This document shows positions 39,136-53,100 of a DNA stretch of 64,000 nt, in pieces. Each line of letters begins with the position of its first letter. Positions within the stretch are counted from its first letter, which is position 1. The translations under genes and the position numbers were made by a program. The notes under the pieces were generated by a model. The model worked only from the letters and a program-made list of their open reading frames with translations. It was not told the origin of the DNA and made no database searches. Location: positions 109,379 to 173,378 of the forward strand of contig VWZL01001309.1 of the NCBI GenBank assembly GCA_013396915.1, read 5' to 3'. This stretch comes from Stercorarius parasiticus. Taxonomy: Eukaryota > Chordata > Aves > Charadriiformes > Stercorariidae.

Positions 39136-40805
39136 CTGGAATAATAAACAATCAAAGTCACCACAGATTGACATTTGTCATAATCCTAACTGGTCAGAAG
39201 TGCACTTCTGCTTACTTTCTATACTGCCAGTCAGCACACACGTTGCACACAACATCACAGCTCGACTGCAACTTCTCTTTCATTCCAAGTTACACCAGTA
39301 CACAGAGAACAGCCACACTTCCTGTTGTATTTGGGTAGCGAGATAAAGGTAGCAACTCCGCAACCAGTTGGAAAAGATTTATTATAGAGGAGGTAACTGG
39401 ATCCCATTCTACATGCTTAGCAACGCACCCGCAGTGCAAAGACAACAGACAGCAACCTCCAGCAGCTGCAGGAGTAACAGGGACACAGAGGACCAGAAGA
39501 GGAACATAATCTTTGGTGTCCTGTAATTACTGCCCGCGGCAAGGACCTGCATGCAAGTAATTCACTTTACTGGAAAGCACAAAGGTATACAAAGAGTATA
39601 CTGGTATACTATAGTGAGTCTTCAAGGACTGGACTGGACTTAGTCACTTTTGTCTCAAGCATTGGTCTGGGTCCATTTTACAGTTAACCTCCCCGTAAAA
39701 GTATCTGGTACTCTACACGCCTCTATGATGCATTACGTAAACAAATGAAAGCTTTATACTTCTAAAGACACAGGTCAGACAGAAATACAGACAGTTATCA
39801 ACACATATTTAAGTCCTATTTTGGCTAGATAGAATGATAATACACATGACAATATACCTGCCATGATACGCACGGAGGAATATCATTAAAAAGAAAGAAA
39901 ACCTGCATTAGAATTGGACTAAAATGATAGAAAGTCATATAATTATGTCAACCTAAAAGACTGAAAAAGGACAGCTCAGCTATAGCTCTAAGAGATGATC
40001 CGCTGTAAGGGAGACCATGCATTCCAAAAATCTTGTGGCTGTGGAAACAGCTCTGGTATTTTCACCCAGTGAGACTGTTTCCCTGGCAGCATCCTTCACT
40101 TGCCAGCTGCTGGGCAGATGAAAGTGTTTCTAGGAGTTAAGTGTCTGTCTGCTGGGCTAGCAGAGCCTGATCTGATTGCATGACCGAGGAGTACTTCTCC
40201 AATCAGTAATCTCTACAAGTCTCTTCATGGCTTAAATAGCAAAAACTGTATACACCGGTGACTTTTGGTACACTGGGAAAACACTTGCACAATTCTGTCA
40301 GTTATCTTAGCATCCCTGAAGGAATTAACCTGAGCAGATTAAAAGGACAGAAGGGGTTCCCATTATTGCAGTGAAAGAAATCTCAAAACCTTCACTAATA
40401 ACATTCCCTACTTCCGCTCACATACTGCAACCCGAACTCTTCTCATTCCTTCTCAGCTGCCAACTTTCCCAGCCTGCAACTACTTCAGTGCACTTCTAAA
40501 TGCTATTTCAAAAGGCAGGGAAAAGAATATATATACATATCATAGGTTTTTTTTTCATGCAAACAAACTTCCCTTCTTCAGCAAGATTTAGTACTTCTTC
40601 AGAGCTCTTTCATCCCTCTTCTTTCATTTATGCCTCTCCATTCCTGCATTACCTTAGGAGGCAACAGCTATATAATGAGGTAACTCAGGAGGGATATTGC
40701 AATACTGTCCCATAAGCTACCCCCAAGATTTCTTAAACCAAGATATTTCACTTATTTTAAATATTAGCAATAATTTTAATTTCCAAGAAAGGTGCGAAAA
40801 CTTAC
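39136..40805 (-). other. MTHFD1L: MTHFD1L intron, 1.7 kb
   Basis: A GT-AG intron (gtaag ... ttattccag). It holds unique-looking sequence and no recognisable repeat or exon. Confidence 0.95.
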
Positions 40806-40945
40806 ATTTGGCCCACCTCCATGCATCTTCAAAGCCCTCACTGTAGCAACAAGTACAACCACACTGGGAACCAAGCCAGAGGCTCTGCATTTGATGTTGA
40901 AGAATTTCTCCATCCCAATGTCAGCACCAAAGCCAGCTTCAGTTA
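40806..40945 (-). CDS. MTHFD1L: MTHFD1L coding exon with synthetase signature
   Basis: This 140-nt exon reads (V)[20 protein letters not shown] followed by [20 protein letters not shown] and HGGGPN. It starts with the last two bases of a split valine codon and ends on a codon boundary. The acceptor is a T-rich tract ending in tttaacag and the donor is gtaag. [12 protein letters not shown] fits the second conserved signature of the formate-tetrahydrofolate ligase family, and EAGFGAD-G-EKF-NIKCR is also a hallmark block. Counting back from a usual length of about 978 residues it corresponds to roughly residues 710-755. No frame damage is seen. It is the most upstream exon in the window. The preceding exon should end in a G to complete the valine codon, and I did not find it up to 64000. 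Confidence 0.96.
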
Positions 40946-43900
40946 CTGTTAAACATTAAAAAAACAAAACAAAACCACACATAAAACGTGCTTTCGGTTA
41001 GACACTGGGGGATATTTCTACTTTAGCATACAGTGCACTTAAATATACACCAGTACTCGGTTTTGAATGAACTTTCAAATAGAGGTCTATTTACATTACT
41101 GAGTCTGATTAAAAAACTATTCCCAACTCAGAAATAAATTATCTTATTCTTGATATGTACAACGTGTCATCAAAAGTAGTCACATGGGGAAAAAAACCCC
41201 CAAGCAATACTAATTAGTTGGAATCAAAGTCTTTTAAAAACATCTCATCCTCTAAAATAGCTATTTCTGTATAATTATATTTATTTAAAATGTTTAAAAT
41301 TCTTACAGATCTAAGACTTCCCTACATAATTCCTCCTCCCTTTTATTTCACTGAAGATGTGCTTTCATCATAATTAGTGGACCTAAATTCTCCTAGCTTT
41401 GCAGAACTTCTGGTCATCTCTTGCTTTTGTGAAACAGATGTTTAATTAAAAACAAACCCCAGCATTTACAGTCATGTCTCAGTGTTGAAGATACCGTTGA
41501 ACAGTGAATTCTATAAAGGAGCTTAGCACCAAAGAAGTCAGACATTAATGTAACGTGACTCAGGAAGAAAATCTGTGCAGAATTAGGATATGCCAGGGAA
41601 AGTCAACCTCTTCAGACTCTGATTTGTCAAATATCAATTATTTCAGTTGCCTCTTTTAAAATCCAAATAATTTCTTTTTATTAGGCAAACACAAGTGCAC
41701 AGCAATTCAGAAATTCACGGGCTTAAGTTGGTTGAAAATTTGCCGATGTAACTTATTTCCCACCAGATCACATTGAAGAGCTGGGATCAACGCGTGCTTC
41801 TGGAAGATGTGAAGGGACAAGCCAGGGTGAGAGAACAGCTTGCTCCAGAGGCTCCTGGACCTGACTCCAGGCAGGGCTGGTAACGTGGCCCCGTAACCAC
41901 AACCAACTTGCAAAAACTTGCCAGCAGTTTTGCCCCTCATGCTTAGAAGGGGACCACAAACAGCTGATTGAACATCTCAGGGCTGGAAACCTTCAGCAGG
42001 GTCAAGGAGGAGGAGGTGCAGATCAGCTCTGCTGCTGTGGGAGAAAGCATCTTTCTGTTGGCAGCCGATGCGCTTTAGGAAGTCCCAGCCTTTGTGCAGT
42101 TTTCCTCACCACACTGGTCCTTTTCCACCCCTTCATTTTGCACAGGCTGAAACAATTGCCGGTGTGGCTCTGCTCAGAGGGAGAAAATGGCTGCTGGGGC
42201 TGGGGGAGGAAGCAAGAGCCAGCAAACAAGGGGGTGGGCATGCGGGGGGTGAGCAGGGACCTCTTGAAATAGTAACATGGCAAGTGTCGTGATTAACATT
42301 GTCCAAAATCATTGTAATAAGTATATTATCTTTTTCTGAATAGCCCTGAGAAAAACAGACATACCAAACACGGATACAAAAAAACCCCACCCCACCCCCC
42401 AAAAAAAGAGGTTTATGCAAACACAATAATTCACAGGAACAAAGCTAATGTTAGGGTAAGTTATATTAAAAGCAGTGCCAGGGATCACATGCCTACTTTC
42501 CAGTAAGCCCCATTCTTCTTCCCCAGTCTCCTATGTGGCACAGCGTGATTAATGAGAACTCTGAGTCAGGAATATATAACCACAATCAATCTTTAATATA
42601 AACAACAGATAAACTACCAAGTACTTGAGAGGGTGGGAAAATAATTTGTCTCTTGTGGAGATTGCCAGCGTATACACATAGCGGTCTCCTAACATTTCCA
42701 AACAAAGTTTCCAGGGAGTTAATCCTCTTCATGCCAAGCCTTTTCAAGGGTCAGTTTTCCTTCGAGAAAAGGGGATTGCGAGTCTACCTTTCAGTGAGAG
42801 AAAAGCAGGGATTTCAGCCTCCCAGCAAGCACAGTAAGGGCACACGCAGCACTTCAGGGCTCTCTGGGAGGAGCTCGACAGCCTTCAGGCAGCCTCAGCA
42901 GCCAGGGCAAACGCCCAGGCAAGCGGTGCAGGGCACTTATCCGGGGAGCTGTGCATATCCCTCTGTTCTTTGTAATGATTTCCTTCGATACGGAGGGCGA
43001 AACACACACTTGCCTAAACAACCCAAATCCTCTATCGGCGTTTGAAAAGCTAACAGAACACTACAAGATGGAGAATGGGATTTCTTCATTCGAGGCGTAG
43101 GAAAGGGAGAGGAATGTCGTTGCTTTCTCCAGTGCGCGGAAGGAAACAGGATGTAGTAGAAAAGCTGCCTGGATGAAAGTTGCTAACTCTGTTTTATTTC
43201 CTCTGAGGAATAGTGTGGACATAGAGTAATATGCCAAGCTATTATATTTTAAAATCTTTGTGCTGAAACACTTAATACAATTACTTTCAGATTGTTTCCT
43301 GCTTTCCAATGAAAGCGTCAATGAAAAACAAATACAGACTTTAAATGGGAAGTTTCAAGCTAGTCTACATTTAGAGATTATGAGATAAAACAGTTAATCA
43401 CTTTAAATGTACCAACAGAAATATAAAGTAATACATGGGTTCAGTTACTTTGGTTATCATTTCTCATACACGGTTTGTCAGCAGAGGCAATTACAGATCA
43501 CATGTGAACTGACGAAGATTTTGGGAACAAACAACTGCCTAAGCAGATGCAGTCTGCTGCTGTACCTCAACTGAAGGAAAGTTGATGAGGTAGCCACTTC
43601 TACCTGCCTACAAAGAGTCTTTACCCAGCTTCACGTCCCCTCCCCAAAAGCTTCTTCATCCTGTCCCCTGCCAAGCGGCCATTTCCCAGCCCCCTGAGCC
43701 CCTGCAAGCAGGTAGGAGGTTTGTAAGAGACGGGATGATGCTGGCATGTTGATAATGGCTTGCTTTCATTTCCCGGCCCACAAACACAGCGGTTCTAATG
43801 ATGAAAGTAAAGCGGTAAATGATTTGCCTTCAGCAAGCTCATAGAAAACATACAGGTATTTGCACTTCCAGCCTGAGAACACAACGATGCTGATCCAGAT

Positions 43901-45536
43901 CGGGGATTTTAGAGTCCCAGGCCTTGCTTTACATTCCGGATCCCCTTCTCGCACTGACAAGGCTGGACAATGATCCAGACGAGTACTACAAGATTATTTT
44001 CTGGGTATTATTTTCAGTCAGTACAGCTCTCTGGACTCTCACTGTGTGGTCATATAAAGTGCAAAATCTAATTCAACAAATACCCTGTTGTTTGATTGTA
44101 TGCTCCAATTTTATAGCCCAAGCATCATAAGGAACATTAGAATGAAGATTAAAAAGTAAAACTTCATGTACCAGAAGTGCACTACCATTACATTACTTTT
44201 AATAGTGGGCCATAGGTCAAATATAGCAATTAATATACACATATATGAGAAGTAAACTGCATCAAAACGCTCCAATAAGTTCAAATAATTTCTTCTCATA
44301 AAAGACCCGTGTGAGGGTAACCAAAAGCTAGGCTCATTCTAGCACATCAGGGTCACTGGGGAATCTTGTTTTAAAACAACAGTAGGCAAAACACAACACA
44401 AAATGACTATAGGTCTTTCTACAGGTCATTTACATAACACCTAGTTCACTCAGTTCAGCTACCAAAATAACCAACTAACCATAGCTTTTATTCAGAGCAA
44501 GAACCTAAAATACCCAAATCGGGTACAAAAGGGGAAAGAAAAGCTCATAAACACGGAATTAAGCAATAGCGAGGATGAGAAGTGTTGGGCAGTGTAAAGT
44601 CAGAACAATTGATACTCTTCACTGAAGTCTCTAATTGCACTTCAGCGTTCAGGCAAATGAACAAATCCCTCTGATGGTTTTGTTTCTTGTTTATAATTAC
44701 CATAACCTCTTCATGGAATTACTGCCTTGCCAAGCACATCTGGGAATATTTTATCACCTACGCATGACAATAGCTTAAATAGTCACTGTCATGGTTTAAG
44801 CAGCTAATCAGATTTCACCGTCATGCTTAGTACAAAATGTAATTTTTCTCCGCCTAAAATACATCTATCATGCTATAGCAGCATGAAGTGGTTCCACATT
44901 AGCCTCACATTTACATACTGCTTAAAAGCCTTACAGATAGTGATGTTTAGATTTTTTTTTAAAAAGATTATTTCACCCACAATTGAACTTCATGTAAACT
45001 GAGGGTAATTTCTAGTGAAAGTAGCTTCTCCCTGCTCAGCCCTTTCTATCAACAAATCAACGTCAAAATAAAACATTTGTACTCTAAAGGGCCAAGTCAG
45101 ATGCATACGCATGAGGCGAAGCTTTAGGACACAAATTGTGAGCCTGGATTCCTGAACAATGTAAAAGGAAATGGAAACTCTGAGCTGCAAGCTGCCATTT
45201 ACTCCCCACATGTAAACATATCTGTTCTGGTGCAGCTGTCTGCTGGTAAACTCAGGAAAAGAAGAGTTCAAAGTCACAGAAGCACATGAACTGTGAACCT
45301 GGAGCTGGAGGCATGCTAGCTGTAAAGTACTGATACGTTCTTGTTTAAGTGAAAAATACCAAGGTGCACAACCGCCAAGATAAACTGGGACGATCAGTGA
45401 TTTATCTAACAGGATATCATATTTTTTTGTTAGTATAGCTAGGGATGAATAAACCAGATGTTTGTCCATTCTGACTCTAGCAATTTATCTGATGTGAACT
45501 CCCATTATTATGACTGATTTTGGAATGTAACAGATA

Positions 45537-45617
45537 CTTTTTTTTCTTTTTCTTTCTTTTTTTTTTCCCTCCCTCCTAACAGAGGGAGTTTTCCTGTTGT
45601 TTTTTTTTTTTTTTTTC
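45537..45617. repeat. T-rich low-complexity tract
   Basis: Two long T-rich blocks (T runs of up to 16, interspersed with C) flank a short unit ccctccctcctaacagaggg. In MTHFD1L orientation it is A/G-rich, ending in poly-A-like runs. It could be the eroded tail of a retroposed sequence, but no body is recognisable. Confidence 0.85.
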
Positions 45618-48600
45618 TGACGCATTCTCAGATGGCATGCAACACAGGCACTCGCTGCAACCGCCACTGGACACAAAATCCAGCAGAAAACTACACACGC
45701 ATCTACACAGGCTGACCATTTTTCGTGCCATGAAGAAAACAGCTAGCATCGGCTGTCAAAGTTTTTACCTCCTCATTGGAGGTGACAGGTACTTTTCACC
45801 CTTTGCTAAAGAAAGATGCCAGGGCTGTATGTGCTCTGCAGAGGTACGGGCACTGGAGGTTTCTGACTCTTGACCACCAATCCATGCTTTTGACTGAACC
45901 AGCAGATACGGGAGTCTTGGCTTCTTAAGCCAAAAGGATCACGCTTCTAACAGCTCTTAATGAGTCTTCTTCCACAAGAAGTCCTGACCAAAAGAAAACT
46001 TTATTCTCAGAAAGCACATTATATAAAGTTATGTTCAACAGTAGATTACTATTCACTCGAGACTCTCTGCGTGGAAGTCTCTCCAAACGCAGCCAGAGAG
46101 CAGCCCACCTGCATGAGCACCCCCAGAGAGACATGCTATAAATGCCTGGTTTCTGGTTCCACCAGCAAACCCTCCAAGCCCCGATACTCTAGCACTTGAG
46201 ACCTCTCTTAATATAAATTTCTTCGGAGGGGAAAAAAAAAAAAAAACAAAACTCCTGAAAATTTTCAACTTCCCCACACAAACAAATTAAATCAGCTGAA
46301 AAAAAGGTTTACATTCGAGTCCCCTGCCACCATACCCCCTGACAGCAGCAGTTCAATTCATGCTGCCTTCCTCCAAGGGAGACTCGTCTCCAGTGGCCAA
46401 GAGTCTCAGGCCTCAGCCTACTGTCGCTGCCGCTCGGCTCCCAGGAATACCCCTCATCTACGTGCCGATTCCCTTGGGACCCTGTAACAAGATATTTCAA
46501 CCTTTTGCTCAGAAACATTTCTGTTTCCCTAAGAGATGAATTTTACCACTGAAATGCAGAGCAGCTTTAAATGCGAAACTATGACCTCTCACAGTTACTC
46601 ACTTTAAATACCAATTGCTCTTAACTTTTCAAGAGCATCCCATACATTAAACAAACGAATAGGCACAATGGCTCGTACAGATTATTCCCAGACACAAAAA
46701 AACTGTGCAGAAAATTCACTTTATTTACTACAAGCCGGACGGCTGAAGATAACTCTTAAATCTTGATTCTCTCACAATTAAGGATACAATTCCTCTTTCG
46801 GGGGTTTTTACAGGCCTGCTTACATATGTATGCTGCCTATGTTGGATTTGAAATTCAGGGGATGAATCAAACCGAAAACTCCAGGAGCTGACAGGAGTGG
46901 CACTGTGTGGCTGGCTCTGCACATCTCCACAGCTCTGCTCGCCTCCCCCTCTTGAAAATACACAGAAGTGCAACTGCAGTAATTCCTGCCTACAAAGCAC
47001 CAATTTAGGGCATGGTTTCACGCTGTGGCTGAACCAAATGAGCACCCCGCCTTGCTGAAAGAGCAATTCCTGTTCCCTCTTAATTCTTCCACCTTTCTCC
47101 CTCCCTCCCTGCTGACCAGACTTCCAGCAGGTTTTGGCACTCATCTAATTGGAAGGCAAACTGTTGGAATTTGCTAACCAGAAAACAAACAAAGAGAAAA
47201 ACACAGGGGGAAAAGAAAAAAAAAAAAATTCCACTGGGTTAGATTTGAGTCATCTGAAGTGAGACCAGACGAGCGTCTGAACGTGTTCAAACAAGCAGCA
47301 AAAGCAGACAAGCAGAAGCAGGGGAAGGAACATTTCACATTTCAACAGTGGCAAACTGTTAATTTATCCCTAGCCACCTTGTCAAACCATACTCTGATAT
47401 TTTAAATGTAAAATTTGACATCTTCTCACAGCTCACTAGTAATGAGCTCGTTATTTAGATTTATTACTAGAGATTAAAACCCTGAAGACATCTTACAAGC
47501 CACAAACAATTCATTCTAATAGAAATAAAGTGAGCTGTATGTGGCTTCACGGGCTACACGTTTCTCTGAATCCCTCTGCTAAGCCTGCTGGGTTTTACAG
47601 CCACTTCTTAACTCCTGTGTCCTATACTCATGTAAAGACCCATAACTCATAGGCTAAGGGTTGGCCCCTGACATGAATTTTAATGCACAGCTGAATACAC
47701 TAACCAAATATACACAGTTTCACCTTTTCTAACCTCCTTCCGATACAATATGAACTAGAAAAATTCAAACAAAAGAACTGTGAATTTTAGGTTGCATCCT
47801 TTTACCATTCGTAGCACGTTTCCTTTGAGGTAACAGAGTATCATTTGCTCATAAGACAGATGACCACATTTTTAAAATAGAGCACAATTAATGGCACAGG
47901 AATGAGGCAATTACGTTATCTCATACTTAAGAGATCATCATGGCCTTTGGCAAAGAATTATTAGCCTTCTGGTAATGACAAAATTAAAACATCACTTTTT
48001 TATTTGGAGTTGCGTGGAAGGAATTATTAACGGCAGCACTGATGGATCTTCATTTAAGGCTGTTCTACAATTCTCCAACTGCAAGGAGTATATTAACTTA
48101 CCATAGTGTTACGCTAAATGCTTAAAATAAATTTCATCACACCTAAACCATGTTTCTCTCTGGGTATCTCACTACCAGACTTTCATTTACTTTCCGTTTT
48201 GAAAGATACAGTTGGCTGAAGCTCCTACCACAAACACACCTTCCATCAAACTGAAGCTGCTCTCTGTTGAGCTCTCAGGTTTTGGCTCTTCCTACTCCCC
48301 TTGGAAGAGCTATGGAAAATGGACTTTGAACATGCTTTGAGAAGTCATCTTACAAGCACCTGGAAAACGCTGACTTCAAGAGGCAGGCAAGGAGCGTGAA
48401 GATCTACCTCCTGGGAAAAGTTCTACCCATTTCATCAAACAGCCATTAAGCAACACCTGCCTTAGTGCCAATATTGCACTGATTCATGAAAAAGAAAAGA
48501 CAAGATGGAAAGGATCTTATTCTTGAGACAGAACACCACTTCAGCGTACGCCCTGGAAGATGACATACTTTCTAAAGAGCAGCAGAAAAATCAGGCAACG

Positions 48601-50150
48601 AGTGATGATACAGGTAGTGAATGACAAATACATCATTTTTTGCAGCCATACAAGGTACCCTCAGAGACTATCATAACTCAGAGATGAAATCCATTTCACC
48701 AACTACCACTGCACACCGGGCGGTGGGTGTTCATGCACTCCCGCATACCTTCACAGATGGACACGTCTGTGAGAGGCGGCCAGGCCAGGCAATCACCTTG
48801 CCAGCCACATGCGCTCCTCCTTGTTCTCATCACAAAACAAAAGCGCCTGTGCGTGGACAGTGGGAGAGCGGTGTCTGCTGAGGCGACAGCGGCCGCCACA
48901 CAACAAAGAGCCGCCGCTGAACCAGGATGATCAATGCTCCTGTCACTTGATGCAATCACCCGCGGCACGCCAGGCACCGAGTCATCAATCATTGCAGTGT
49001 AAGCCTACTCCATAATGCATGCAACTATTTGCCTTGGGCTGCCGCCTTGTTAAAACTCCCCCAGATCCTTTACCAAGGAGCACATTTTGAAAGTATTCCC
49101 TACTCTGGCTTTCAAAAATCCTGGGGAGCGCTTGCTTACTATGATGATGATTTTGCCCATGATTTAGGCAGTCTTTTCAGTGTACATGTGTAGTGAATCC
49201 TCCTTCTAGGAGGAGCAGCAGGTTCTAGTTCATTCCATTTAGACTTTGCTAGAAGACAGAACGCCTTGCCTTCATGATTGGCCTGGGAGAGGACGCCAAA
49301 CACCACTATTCTTGTCAAAACTACTAAGCCATGTTTTAGAAATTCATGGAAAAAGGCATCTCCTGTTATGTATCCGCAGGAAGAAGAGTACTGCACTGAC
49401 TAGCAGTTTGCCTTGATGAAAAAATGGCCCAGTGAAACATCTGATGCAAAGGCTGTAAATTACTCTACAAGAACATCCTGAGAGCTTAGCTGCTGAGCTC
49501 TGTGCTGGTGGAAATTCTACAAAGGGTGCGAGACATGTTTTAAACACACACAGAATTTAAGACACCAATACACAGAATGACTTACCATAGACAGAGAAAG
49601 CAGCAGATACTATCAGTAGCATTTTGGGAGATGGGAAAAAACGCCTAGTGGTGAGAACATGCATCAAAAGCCACAGAAGAGCAGACAAGCGTAGAAGAAG
49701 CAGGCACTTAAAGCCCACTGTGCTGCACAGACTTTATGCAATAGCCACATGCATGGAGAAGTACAGCAGGAGCAACCTTGGAAATCATGGAAGCTTTGCA
49801 GATGTAAGCCCTCCAAAACCTTTTGCAGATAGGCATTAGCTTGGTTGTAATCACCTTATTTCTAAAATAAACTCTACAAAGGCAGTATTTGAACCTCTAC
49901 TCAAAGTGTAAGATTGATGGCTTGTGTCAAACTTATTAATTCCCTATAATTTTTGGATGAGGAAAAAGGACTCAGCTGGTTAAAATTGCTGTGGAAAATA
50001 ACTGTGTCTGATGAACCATATGTGTGTGCATATGTGTAATCTATCTTACAGAAAGAATTACAGCCTGAGGAGAGTGAAGGTACTAAGGTCACACACCAAC
50101 AAATCCCACGTGGAGAAGGATTTTCCTACATGGATTTCCCAATTAAGAAC

Positions 50151-50179
50151 ACAACCAAAACCAAAACCAAACCAAACCA
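50151..50179. repeat. CCAAA-type short simple repeat
   Basis: Five consecutive units of ccaaa or ccaaaa (aaccaaaaccaaaaccaaac...). A short microsatellite within the upstream intron. Confidence 0.85.
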
Positions 50180-53100
50180 TAATTCTGCTAGTTTACAAGC
50201 CAAATCCTTTCAACTGCTCATGGCTAAGCCAACTCTTTAATGCCTATTGCAAATCTATCCACTTAACCACAATTCATGTAATTAAGGCAACAGAATCGTC
50301 ATTGCAAACTACCCATTACCATTTCTGAAATATTTCTGCATTATTAGTGGATCCCCCTTTACTACAGGTTATAAATTATTAAATATTTTTGTCAGTTCCT
50401 CTTCATAATTGCCCATCATCTTGTCATCTCAGCCACTCTTTCGTCCTTGTCCCTCCCCGGCATTTTTGTGCTTTCCCGCTCCTCGCGCAGCGGAAGACTG
50501 CAAACCATACACTGAATTCCTAATTGGCTGCAGGAAGAGCTGAACCTGCAGCCCTTGATTTATGAAGCTGTTCCTCAGCCTCTTGGGAGCCCTGTTTGAG
50601 ATGCGGTAGATGGAGGCAGCAGATAGATGCAGCGTCTCCTCATGCATGTAAAGCATCTGCTCTGTCCCTGAAGCTTCATTCCCCCCCAGAGCTTGCAGTT
50701 GGGGCTAAGCTGAAGACACGTTACAAGCATGTGCCTTATTACTGCAGGAAGCAAAGTTGAAGAGCTTGAGATTGTCAGCTTCAATAAAGCTGCCAGCGTG
50801 GCACATCAAGGATAAAGGGACTGACAAAAAGACCCACCATGCAAAAGACAGACAGGCCACCCAAAATTTAAAAACAGTTGTAACCCACATTTTCTCTTAC
50901 TCTATTTGAATCTAATCTGTTTTCTCAATCAAATGAAATTAATTACACAGCAGTTACATAAAACCGCAAAAATAAAACAGCAAGGTCGGAGCAGCAAACT
51001 GACCCTGATATATGTCATTTAGGATATTAATCTTTTCTCTTAATGTATTATTTTATATAATCAGAGACTAGTCTCCGAACACTTTCAAATACTGTCAACA
51101 TTTGACCTTCTAAGGCACTTTGGCTATTTGCCAGAGCAACACTCTTCCCAGTAACAAATCATACTGGCCATACATAACCTAGTATAATTTGCAATTTAAT
51201 TAACATGTTTAGAAATGGTTTAGAGACATATTTATAACCCTAGTCACGAATTCTTGATATTTTTCTGTAAGCTAATCCCACTGGTCATAAGATCAGATAT
51301 GTAAGCGAACCTAATTCCTGTTTTCAAAGAGAAGTAACTGTTTTCTGTTAAAACAATTCAGAAGTTCCTAGCATAAAACAATGCACATGGTTTGTTGTTT
51401 GAAAATTTAAAAAACCCAAAAATTTGATGTCAGCATACATTTTGAGAAATCACTGTATGTTTCTTTTATATTGTCCTATCAGAGTATGTCAAAAAATTTA
51501 CGAGGCAAAACAAAACACCTGCAAATAAAAATCTTAGGAACCCTCTGCATGTGTATTTTTCTTCCAAGAACATCTAAAGACATACCTTAACCTTTTCCCC
51601 AAACCATGATATTATTCCAAATTGGGCTGGTAGACAGGGTAACACAGGATAAGAAAAAAAAAACCACCATTTTGGATCTGATCCCCAAGAACACAACGTA
51701 GCTTTGAACAACTCTCCCTGAAATGCCTATTAACTGAACTCTCAGAGTGCGTGTGTTTATGGAATACCAGTAGAAAACAGCAAATAAACTCTGCTAAATA
51801 CAAACCTCTACTAGATTATATTAAAACTCTGCCAACTGCAATTACCATAATCAAAAATGGAAATACATGTATTTACATCTTTACTACATTTCACATTTGT
51901 ACTGACTTCTCTGGAACCTTGAAGTACGCCCAGTTCACAAAGTAAATACACACATAAACATACACACATAAATTGCCCCCGCCATATTTGTACATTATTA
52001 ACAATTTTAATTATAAAAGCTTTCAGAAAACAAAGCACTCCTGCCTGCAGATTCAGAACAATGACTCGGAAAATAAAAAGCAAAACGGTTTCTCCAACAT
52101 GATGGAAATGTCTGAACAAACCTAATTCTTATGCAAGTAGTCCACAAAAAGAACATTAGATTTCAGTACCAAAAAAGCCAGTAAAACAAACAAACAAAAA
52201 ATCTAATAAAGAGCTTTCATTTTCAAATGATATTAAAAATAAACCATCCACTAAAATTAAAATTCAGCCTTTGAAATGGGACTTGAACTCTTTATGCGCA
52301 CTCTACCCTGCTGACCCTTGCTAAAGGGTGTAAGTCAATATGAAATACCCACAAATGGAGAGAGGATGATGGATTTTCTGCCAAATAACCCTAAGCAAAA
52401 GTAACGCTGTTAGCTAGGGAGCCTGCTTTTATTTCCTCTGCCAAGCGATGAATTAAGAGAACTTCCTAGCATATATGCTTTACTGTTTGCATTTATTTAA
52501 CCTCTGGTTCTTTCTTCTTATAAATAAAAGCAATACAACCCGTAGGTAACAAAAGAACAAAAGGAACTGCTTATTTGCTTCTTATGAGTTGGGAGTTTTA
52601 AAACTAGTGAAGATTGCTGACTTGAGGAGGGAAGGAAAAACAAACAGGACAGAAGTTGCAATGTCATCAGTTTCTACTCGGTAGAACAGTATTTTATTTA
52701 TCAGGAACTGGGCAGTGCCTCTACTTTCTGAATGAACGACAGATCCTTCCTATCTATTTTTACCTCTGGAGAACTGTCCTGAGACCAAGAATAATGGATA
52801 GCCCTTAACAGTTGTACACTCCATAGTTTTAATTTATGAATGTCATTGCAGAGGAAAGAGTTGTGTTAAGCTCTAACATGTTGCAGAAGAGGTCAGCGTA
52901 CAGAGCATTAAAATACCATGTCAGCTTGTCAGTGAATTCCTGATGCATGTTTAAGTACTGGCAGCTGCCATGGCTCTACAAGACCCCTGTTACCTTAAAA
53001 TTCCTATTACCGTAGTGTTTGGCATCTCCCCATTTGCTATGGTGAGACAGTTCTTGCCCCTAAGGAAGTTTATAAACTGAATAAATAAATTGGGAAGAAT

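Larger units (their letters stand above)
21868..40945 (-). other. MTHFD1L: MTHFD1L gene, internal part: six consecutive coding exons
   Basis: The six exons on the minus strand splice in order into one frame that reads as the C-terminal half of a formate-tetrahydrofolate ligase. The enzyme joins formate and tetrahydrofolate with ATP to give 10-formyl-THF. In mitochondria the reaction is thought to run mostly in reverse, releasing formate for cytosolic one-carbon metabolism. MTHFD1L is preferred over cytosolic MTHFD1 because the residues ([31 protein letters not shown]) match my memory of the mitochondrial paralogue better, and because the introns are very long, as in that gene. The dehydrogenase-like N-terminal half, the P-loop region and the last exon are outside the window. 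In amniotes the gene lies between PLEKHG1 and AKAP12; neither is visible here. Confidence 0.93.

Noticed and set aside
44990..45469. 159-codon open frame on the minus strand
   Set aside because: No recognisable domain, no match to the expected MTHFD1L blocks, and no convincing splice frame around it. Treated as chance.
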